In this document: piece after piece, positions 42,820 to 50,700 of the stretch
Layout: each line of letters begins with the position of its first letter
Numbering within the stretch: position 1 is the first letter of the stretch
NCBI GenBank assembly: GCA_913062955.1
Contig: CAJXZP010000009.1
Location: 1 to 64,000 of the forward strand
Source of the DNA: an uncultured Flavobacteriales bacterium
GTDB taxonomy: Bacteria > Bacteroidota > Bacteroidia > Flavobacteriales_G > Salibacteraceae
Length of the DNA stretch: 64,000 nt
Direction: 5' to 3'
Notes under the pieces: generated by a model
Told to the model about the DNA's origin: nothing
Databases searched by the model: none
The model's input: only the letters and a program-made list of their open reading frames with translations
Made by a program: the position numbers and the translations under genes

Positions 42820-43805
42820 TGAAAGTAAAAGTCCTCATTATTCGATTTAGTTCTATTGGCGACATAGTGTTGACCACTCCCGTAATTCGTAACGTCAAAC
42901 AGCAATTAAATGAGGGGGATGTAGAAGTTCACTTCTTATCCAAAAAGGCATTCTCGGGTATTTTGGAAAACAATCCATACATTGATAAATTGCATTTAAT
43001 TGATGAAAAGGTAGCTCCAATTTTACCCGAACTATTGGAAGAGCGTTTTGATTATATTTTTGATTTACACAAGAATTTAAGATCTTCTCAAGTCAAGCGT
43101 GGATTAGGAATCATGGATTTTTCATTTAAGAAGTACAATATTCAGAAATGGATTTTGGTAAACTTTAAAGTGAATAAAATGCCGGATTTGCATATCGTAG
43201 ATCGTTACATGGAAACCACCAAAGCCTTTGGTATAGTGAATGACCAAAAGGGACTAGATTATTATATTCCGAAAAAGGATGAGGTGGCTTTATCTCAATT
43301 TTCATCCGCATTTCAAAATGGATTTATTGCCTTTGCTATTGGAGGTCAACATGAAGGGAAAATGCTTCCGAATTATAAAATCATTGAAATTTGTAATGCC
43401 TTGAAGCAACCGGTTATTCTTTTAGGCGGTAAGGAAGATGAACCGAATGGAAATGTCATTATGGAAACAGCATCCAATACGGTGTTTAATGCTGCGGGTA
43501 AATTTTCGTTAAACCAAAGTGCTTCCATTTTAAACCAGTCCATGTGTGTCATTACACACGATACCGGATTGATGCATATCGCCTCTGCGTTAAAAAAGAA
43601 AGTGATTTCAATTTGGGGAGCTACGGTTCCGGAGTTTGGAATGTATCCGTACCTACCCGGTGATGGATCAAAAATTATTGAACCTAATGGGGTTTCAAGA
43701 CCCTATTCAAAACTCGGTAATAAGCAGTGGTATAAACCTGCTTTTACGGGCATGGAAAAAATTGATGTGCTTGAGGTCATTGAGTCGGTCAATTTGTTTT
43801 CGTAA
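42819..43805 (+). CDS. Glycosyltransferase family 9 (heptosyltransferase-like)
   Basis: The 328-residue GT-B protein starts VKVLIIRFSSIGDIVLTTPVI, the GT9 N-terminal signature. The C-terminal half has VILLGGKEDEPNGN and the diagnostic VITHDTGLMHIASAL near residue 245. It would transfer heptose or another sugar onto lipopolysaccharide core. Cotranscribed with nadD through a shared base; this pairing is probably historical rather than functional. Confidence 0.9.
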   Translation: MKVKVLIIRFSSIGDIVLTTPVIRNVKQQLNEGDVEVHFLSKKAFSGILENNPYIDKLHLIDEKVAPILPELLEERFDYIFDLHKNLRSSQVKRGLGIMDFSFKKYNIQKWILVNFKVNKMPDLHIVDRYMETTKAFGIVNDQKGLDYYIPKKDEVALSQFSSAFQNGFIAFAIGGQHEGKMLPNYKIIEICNALKQPVILLGGKEDEPNGNVIMETASNTVFNAAGKFSLNQSASILNQSMCVITHDTGLMHIASALKKKVISIWGATVPEFGMYPYLPGDGSKIIEPNGVSRPYSKLGNKQWYKPAFTGMEKIDVLEVIESVNLFS

Positions 43806-43912
43806 CCAGGCCTAAATAATGGTAAACCATTAGAAATAATCCCCGCTTATATCTTTTGTTTGTAAGGAAGAAGTGACGCTTCAATTGTTGCTTTAATTTA
43901 AAATTCCTTTCC

Positions 43913-44386
43913 ATGAAACGTTTCCTAATCATTGCATTGCTTTTCGCATGCACTCCAGTTATTTCGATGGCCCAAAAAGTAATTTCTGCTCAAGGGGGTA
44001 GTTATTCTAATTTCTATGGAAAATTAGACTTCACGGTTGGAGAACTGGTCATTCGTACATTGGACAATGGGTCGAATAGCTTAACACAGGGTTTTCATCA
44101 AACCCACTTGGTGGTTTCAAGTATACAAGACTTAGCGCATGAATTAAATGTTCGCATTTATCCTAACCCAGTTATGTATCAATTAACCGTAAAGTTTAGT
44201 GAATTACAATATGGTAAGAGGATAGAAATACTTGATTTAAATGGGAAGTTAGTAAAGACGCAAAGGTTGACGGCTATGGAAACCACCATTAATGTTCAAG
44301 AATTAGCGGCAGGAGTTTATTTGCTGCGCTTAATAAATAAAGAAGGACAATACCTGAAAACCTACCAAATTCACAAACTAAACTAA
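43913..44386 (+). CDS. Small T9SS type A secreted protein
   Basis: The 157-residue protein has a signal peptide (about 1-20), a short 50-residue module (VISAQGGSYSNFYGKLDFTVGELVIRT, then SLTQGFHQTH) and a T9SS type A C-terminal domain (about 78-157; IYPNPVMYQLTVKF; LAAGVYLLRL). It is therefore little more than a sorting domain with a small N-terminal head. The 1036-residue fibre-like gene begins 10 nt after its stop, so both are cotranscribed. A role as anchor, tip or carrier for the large protein is my inference. Confidence 0.8.
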   Translation: MKRFLIIALLFACTPVISMAQKVISAQGGSYSNFYGKLDFTVGELVIRTLDNGSNSLTQGFHQTHLVVSSIQDLAHELNVRIYPNPVMYQLTVKFSELQYGKRIEILDLNGKLVKTQRLTAMETTINVQELAAGVYLLRLINKEGQYLKTYQIHKLN

Positions 44387-44396
44387 ACCAGTAATT

Positions 44397-47300
44397 ATGA
44401 AAACCAAAATACTTTTAATACTCGCTATCTTTGCATTTTGTTTTAACGCAAATGCGCAATCCCCTTATTCTTTCAATTACCAATCGGTGATTAGAGATGC
44501 AGGTGGAAATGTTTTAGCAAATACCAATGTTGGACTTCAATTGACCATTCTTAAAGGAAGTGCTACGGGATTAGTTACCTATCAAGAAAATCATAATTTA
44601 ACCTCGAATGATTTCGGGTTAATACATCTCCAAATTGGAACAGGAATAATTGGTTTTGGTGAGTTTGATACTCTTTTATGGGGCGAAGGGCCCTACTTTA
44701 TGCAAGTCGGAATGGATTTTTCGGGTGGTGCTAATTACCAAACCATGGGAACTACGCAATTGGTTAGTGTGCCTTATGCATTGCATGCACGTACAGCCGA
44801 TAGTATAGTTGGCGGTAATGTGAATGAGGGAGATCCCATTTTTGGAGCTTCCATAGCCGCTAATATTTCGAGTACGGATACTAGCAATTGGAATGCGCAC
44901 ACTATGGACACCGATACACAATTAGATTCTACTGGTATAGCTTCTTTGGGGTTTGTTTCGGGAGCCCATACTACAGATACCCAGTTATCAGAAACGGATG
45001 TGGATGCTTTTGTCGCCAACAACGGTTATCTAACTACAGAGGTTGATGGGGACACCACCAATGAAATTCAAACGCTAACTATTGGAAATGATACGCTATA
45101 TCTTTCAGGAGGTGGGTATGTTAAACTACCCGTTTCCGTGGTTGGTTTCAACGGACAATATACCAACCTGATTGGTGCTCCAGTGAATGTTAGTCATTTC
45201 ACTAATGATGCGGGTTACTTAATCACCGAAATGGATGGTGACCCGACCAATGAAATTCAAACCTTATCTTTTAATAATGATACCATGTATTTATCGAATG
45301 GTGGAGGCGTAGATTTGAGTGGATATGATAACTCAGCAGCTATCAATTTGAATGCTGTAGCGATAACAGGAAACACCTCTAATATTTCCACGAATACGGG
45401 TAATATCTCTACGAATAATTCGGGAATTGCTAGCAATGTAACTGCAATTAGTACAAATGCTTCAGGAGTTTCTGCAAATGGAACCGCAATTTCAGGTAAT
45501 ACTTCTAGTATTTCCACTAATAATACGGCAATAGGCGGAAACACGACTAATATTACAGCCAATGCATCTACTATGAACACGCATATATTAAATGATTTAG
45601 ATACAGATTCTTCCAACGAAATTCAAAGCCTTAGTTTACTAGGAACAAGTCTTTCTATTTCTGGTGGCAATACAGTCAACCTTCGGGATGCATCTGTATG
45701 GGATACCAATGCAATTGGAGCCTATTATTTGGGGAGTGTGGGTATCGGTACAAATTCTCCGGCATTCAAACTTCATGTTATGGATGATTCAGTGGCTATC
45801 TATGGATTAAGTTCTGCTCAAACATCAAATAATTGGCAAAACATAGGAGTGCACGGAGATGTAAATACGGCATCAAACCCGGGTAGAGGAGTTTTTGGAA
45901 GTGCCTATGGTGCAAATTATGGAATGGCAGTTAGAGGTGAGGCATCCACCGGTGCAGAGAATCATGGAGTTTCAGGTATCTCTTTGTCAACACCTTCTAA
46001 TTCTATTAACCAATTTGGTGTTTATGGAGAGGCTCGAAAAGGATGGAGTGCAGTAAACGCTGGTACTGGAAATCATTGGGGGGGCTATTTTATTTCAACC
46101 GGATCAGGAGGATTTACGGTTGGAGCATCAGGAACTGCCACTACTCTTGGCACAGGTTCTAATAGAGGCATATCAGGAACAGCAAACAGTAATACGGCTT
46201 CTGATAATTTTGGTACCATAGGTTTTGCAAGTGGAACCATTTCAGGGATAAACAGAGGGGCTTATGGTCAAGCGTCCAATAGTACGGGTACTAATTACGG
46301 AATGCAAGGTGTGGCAAGTGGAGCAGGACTTAACCAAACTGGAGTGTATGGTTATTCAAATGGTACTGCAGGTAATAATTATGGGGTAGATGGAACTACC
46401 GAAGCAACAGGTGCTGAAAATGTAGGGACTGGAGGTTTTGCCTATGGTATAAATACAGGAAGCAATAAAAACTTTGGAATGTATGGTTTCGCTCAAAATG
46501 CCGATACTAATTACGGAGTTTATGCTACGGTTACGGGAGCAGATAATGTAAATTACGGGGTGTATTCAGAAGTAGATGGCGGGACTATAAATAATTATGC
46601 CGTCTATGGGAAAAACAGTTCTACAGGGTCAAGTAGTAACTCTTTCGGTGTTTATGGTTTGTCAGATGGGGTTTCTACATCCTCAAACTGGGGTATAAAT
46701 GGTTCTGCAACTGGTTCTGCAGGTACGGGTTCCCAAAACACGGGAGTTTTAGGTTCGACAGATGGTGCCGCAAGTTTTAATATAGGGGTATTAGGTAATG
46801 CATTTGGTACGGGTACTTCTAACTATGGGGTTTATTCTATTGCTTCAAATGGAACAAATAATTATGCGGGTTACTTTAGCGGTGATGTTACCATTACGGG
46901 TAACTTAAATGTAACGGGTTCCATTGCGAAAGGAAGTGGTACATTTAAAATTGATCATCCATTAGATCCGGAAAATAAGTATTTGGTTCACAGTTTTGTA
47001 GAATCACCGGAAATGATGAATATATATAGTGGTAATATCACTACGGATGCTCAAGGTTTTGCAACGGTTGAATTACCCGCTTATTTTGATGCCGCAAATA
47101 AAGATTTTAGATATCAACTTACGGTAATGGGCTCATTTGCTCAGGCAATTATTAAAGAGAAAATTTCAGATAACAAATTTGTGGTACAAACCAATAATCC
47201 AAATATTGAAGTGAGCTGGCAAGTAACGGGTGTACGGTCTGATAAATATGCGGAAGCCAATAGAGTGGTAGTTGAAGTTGAAAAAACGAAAAAAGGAACT

Positions 47301-47507
47301 TATCTGCACCCAGAAGTTTACGGTATGTCGGCTGATAAATCGGAAAATGCAGATAGTGAAAACCTAAATCAAGGGGATAGTGAAAACGTAACAAATAGTT
47401 CAAGCAGCTCAAAAAATAATATTTCGAAATTGCTGGAAGAAAAGAAAAAATCCAACAATGTAATAGTTTCACCTATTGCCGAAGAAAAGTCAATACAAGA
47501 AAAATAA
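44397..47507 (+). CDS. Large fibre-like repetitive surface protein
   Basis: The 1036-residue product has a signal peptide (about 1-21) and a beta-rich head (SPYSFNYQSVIRDAGGNVLAN) typical of Bacteroidetes tail-fibre-like proteins. Three copies of a D.D.(T/S)NEIQ.L module follow at about 217, 279 and 401. A heptad tract (325-390; NxxxIxx) lies between the second and third copies. A long Gly/Ser/Asn-rich shaft with recurring NYGVYG units every 20-25 residues spans about 466-830. A C-terminal module (about 845-960; GTFKIDHPLDPENKYLVHSF) and a Ser/Lys/Glu tail end the protein. No T9SS signal, LPXTG or membrane anchor is visible at the C-terminus. It is likely an extracellular fibre; the export route is not evident. 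The small T9SS protein upstream is a candidate partner. Confidence 0.75.
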   Translation: MKTKILLILAIFAFCFNANAQSPYSFNYQSVIRDAGGNVLANTNVGLQLTILKGSATGLVTYQENHNLTSNDFGLIHLQIGTGIIGFGEFDTLLWGEGPYFMQVGMDFSGGANYQTMGTTQLVSVPYALHARTADSIVGGNVNEGDPIFGASIAANISSTDTSNWNAHTMDTDTQLDSTGIASLGFVSGAHTTDTQLSETDVDAFVANNGYLTTEVDGDTTNEIQTLTIGNDTLYLSGGGYVKLPVSVVGFNGQYTNLIGAPVNVSHFTNDAGYLITEMDGDPTNEIQTLSFNNDTMYLSNGGGVDLSGYDNSAAINLNAVAITGNTSNISTNTGNISTNNSGIASNVTAISTNASGVSANGTAISGNTSSISTNNTAIGGNTTNITANASTMNTHILNDLDTDSSNEIQSLSLLGTSLSISGGNTVNLRDASVWDTNAIGAYYLGSVGIGTNSPAFKLHVMDDSVAIYGLSSAQTSNNWQNIGVHGDVNTASNPGRGVFGSAYGANYGMAVRGEASTGAENHGVSGISLSTPSNSINQFGVYGEARKGWSAVNAGTGNHWGGYFISTGSGGFTVGASGTATTLGTGSNRGISGTANSNTASDNFGTIGFASGTISGINRGAYGQASNSTGTNYGMQGVASGAGLNQTGVYGYSNGTAGNNYGVDGTTEATGAENVGTGGFAYGINTGSNKNFGMYGFAQNADTNYGVYATVTGADNVNYGVYSEVDGGTINNYAVYGKNSSTGSSSNSFGVYGLSDGVSTSSNWGINGSATGSAGTGSQNTGVLGSTDGAASFNIGVLGNAFGTGTSNYGVYSIASNGTNNYAGYFSGDVTITGNLNVTGSIAKGSGTFKIDHPLDPENKYLVHSFVESPEMMNIYSGNITTDAQGFATVELPAYFDAANKDFRYQLTVMGSFAQAIIKEKISDNKFVVQTNNPNIEVSWQVTGVRSDKYAEANRVVVEVEKTKKGTYLHPEVYGMSADKSENADSENLNQGDSENVTNSSSSSKNNISKLLEEKKKSNNVIVSPIAEEKSIQEK
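45371..45565 (+). repeat. Heptad tandem repeat (N-x-x-x-I-x-x)
   Basis: About nine consecutive 7-residue units (NTSNIST, NTGNIST, NNSGIAS, NVTAIST, NASGVSA, NGTAISG, NTSSIST, NNTAIGG, NTTNITA) with Asn at position 1 and Ile/Val at position 5. At DNA level it is a degenerate 21-bp repeat. The pattern resembles Asn-layered trimeric coiled-coil stalks of adhesins and phage fibres. Confidence 0.85.
45793..46890 (+). repeat. GVYG-type repeat shaft in the fibre protein
   Basis: The coded sequence shows about fifteen units of roughly 20-25 residues built on (N)YG(V/M)(Y/R)G.A.G, with small residues between. It looks like a beta-helical or trimeric beta-prism shaft. The DNA repeat is strongly diverged, so it is not a recent amplification. 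Confidence 0.7.
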
Positions 47508-47588
47508 AAAGTAATGAAAGTGGTCGTTCGTTTAACAAAAGAGATTTCGTTTAAGTCATACGTTTAAAGTACGTTTTTAAAGATGGGT

Positions 47589-47617
47589 GAAAAGGCAAAC
47601 GTTGAGTTCGCCTTTTC
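47589..47617 (+). terminator. Terminator after the fibre gene
   Basis: GAAAAGGC-A-AAC pairs with GTT-C-GCCTTTTC around a 5-nt loop, 82 nt after the stop, ending in a short T run. Confidence 0.75.
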
Positions 47618-47738
47618 TATACCGCTTTTTAATGGATAAGTTGTCTAAACGTAATCCACGTCCTATTTTCGTATTAACATAAGCAACTAATGTATTTCTA
47701 AAACGTCTTCTTTCATAACCACATTAAAGCGATATCTT

Positions 47739-50700
47739 TTGCGTAAAAACTCATCCTTATTATTTGCCATTATTAGTTATTTCGCGGTAACGATATTCTT
47801 ATTTATTGGCACTCCTTTATCTGCGCAATATTGGTTGCAAAAAGCCGGTGGAATAACCATTGACGAAGCAGCGGATGTTGCATTAGATCCTTTAAATAAT
47901 GCCTATACCGTAGGGTATTTTACTGGGCAAGCATTTTTTGGAGGGAGTGTAATAACCGCAGTTGGTGCTACGGATGTTTTTGTAAGCAAAACGGATAACT
48001 CGGGCAATTTTGCATGGATGGTTCGTGCCGGTGGTTCGGAGTCCGATAAAGCAGAAGCAGTAGCGGTAGATGCATTGGGGAATGTGTATGTGACCGGGTA
48101 TTTTTCTGGGACCGCATATTTCGGGACTAATTCCTTAATTTCATCGGGTTTACAAGATGTGTATGTAGCTAAATACAACACTTCTGGAGTTCTTCAATGG
48201 GTCACGCAAGCGGGGGGCAGTGCGTCCGATATTGGTTTTGGTATTGATGTCAATAATTTAGGAGAAGTATTCCTTACCGGTTCATTTAAATCTACAGCCA
48301 CATTTGGAATGCATTCGGTAACCGCAGCGAATGCCACAAGTGATATTTTTATTGCGAAATTAGATACATCTGGGGTCTTTGAATGGGTGAAATCAGGAAC
48401 GGGTAATTATCCAAATCGGGGTAGATCCTTGGGAACAGATAATTTCGGTAATGTTTATGTGACCGGACAATTCAGTGATACCATCATTTTTGATCAAGTT
48501 CACAATAACCAAAGTCAAAATATAATTTTCTTGGTAAAACTCGACTCCAATGGTGTTGAGAAATGGTTTACCACTATGGATGGCGCTATTTCCAATGTGG
48601 TAAATGATATGGCAGTTGACGGTTCAGGTAACTTATTTGTAACCGGTGATTTTAGTGGAATACTCAGTGTTTACGATATAAATACAGGGGTGTCCTCCGC
48701 CATTTCTAGTACGTTCACCCATTCCATATTTACGGCTAAATATGATAGCTCAGGACTTTGGGTGCAAAAGGGAGCTGTGGGTTCTAATAATCCAATTTCT
48801 GCGAAGAGTATCGCAAATGATGCCGCAGGGAATTTCTATATTGGAGGGTATTTTGAATGTGATTTCACGGAGTTTTCGAATAGCTATGGAGCGGCCAATT
48901 TTTTGTCGGTGGGTAGTAAGGATGTTTTTGTAGCTAAATTTAATGCCAATGGATCTTGGGATTATAGCCGGAATATTGGCGGCTCATATGAAGATGTTTG
49001 TTACGGTATTGACGTTAGTTCTTCTGGCGAAATTCATGCAGCCGGTAGTTTTTCAGGTGATTTACACATACCTATATCCGCTAACTTTTCCGCTACTAAC
49101 CTTTCGTTTTGGACCACGGCTGGATGCGGTTTAAGTAATAATTATTGCGGTGATTCTGCTTATGGAAGTTATAAAACACTAAGTGCTCAAGGAAATAAGG
49201 ACTTTTTTATTATCAATGGGTTTGACCCAAATAGAGAACCTTTTGATTTTTATATACGTTCAGGTACCAGTTGTGTAAAGGACCTTATTCCAGTTTGTAT
49301 CGAAAACTGTGCAGATACAGTTAGAGGTTGCGGATCCGTTACTTTAACGGTAAATACCGAAATCTGTACGAGCATAGCACCGGTAATGGGGTATCACTGG
49401 AATGGATGGAACAGCAGTAGTTTAATGTTAACGGTGGTTTCTTCGGGTTGGAATTACCTGGAAGTGAAACATCCCGATCTTTGTTTTATTCAAACAGACT
49501 CTATTTATGTGGTGATAGATACACTACCGTCTCTTCCATATATTTCAGATGGAAAACATTTTAACCATATGGAATTAGTTACGGAGCCCGTTCATTTATG
49601 TACACCAGACACAACGATGCTTACCGGAGGTGGTTTTTCTTTGTCGGATACCTATTGGTGGACAGGTCCGGGGATAGCTGCTGGAGTTTATGATTCCAAT
49701 ATTATTGTTTCCATGGAAGGTACTTATTCATTCCATGTGCTTTCTCCTATGGGGTGTTCCATTTCAAATACTGTTTTAGTAAAAGAAAACTTACCCTTAC
49801 CTCCCTTTAATTTACAAATGTTAATGAGCGATACGGTAACGGTTTGCTTTCCTGATCCATTCACGGTTCAGTTGTACGATAGCGTTTCAAATCCTTCGGC
49901 AGCCCCAGGGTGTTTAACAACTAACATATTTGCAGGGTCTTCCCTTTGGGGGAGCGATAGTGGACTGGTATATCAAACTTTTTGTGATGCCTACGCCAAT
50001 TTTGAAGTCGACTCCTCAGGACTGTATACGATTTATGATACCACCATTCGAGAAAATTATTGTTACCAAGATACCCATACCGTTTTTCAATCTGTATATG
50101 TGCAGGTATATCCCAAACCTGTGGTATTGCCGTTTCCAATTACCTTGGTAGGTAATGCGATTATTTGCCCGGGTGGAACTAATGAACTCAATGCAAGCGG
50201 GGCTCCCAATTATGAATGGTTTGGTACGGGTGTAAATGGTAACTCAGATAGCACCATTTTTGTCTCTAATCCAGGAATTTACAGAGTGCAGTCTACCGTT
50301 ATTGATACCAATTCCTTTGGCTGTATAGGACAGGTTGTTATTTCCGAATCAATAAATATTAGCTTAAAAATACAGCCAACCATTACCACGACCGATTACA
50401 TTATTTGTCCTGGTTCATCTGTTACTCTATCGAGTAGCGAACCCATCGGAAATGCTTGGGAAGGTCCCAATGGCCCTATTCCTGGAGGTTCAACAGTTTC
50501 CGTTTCCGATCCCGGAAGCTATTTTTCGGTGGTGAATGATGCAGATAGTTGTGGGTTAGTCTCCAATACAATTACCTTATATCATTATACCACTCCTAAA
50601 TTGGTAGCTATTGGCGATACTGTTTTATGTCCCGGTGCAACTACGTTATTATTCGTTCAGGCTAACTCAAGTGCTATCATTACCTGGGATCCGCCTTTGT

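Noticed and set aside
43818..43831. AATGG-TAAA-CCATT hairpin after the GT9 gene
   Set aside because: Stem of five pairs without a T tract is too weak for a terminator.
45257..45616. 119-residue minus-strand frame across the heptad repeat
   Set aside because: It is a shadow of the repetitive plus-strand coding sequence; long antisense frames are expected there.
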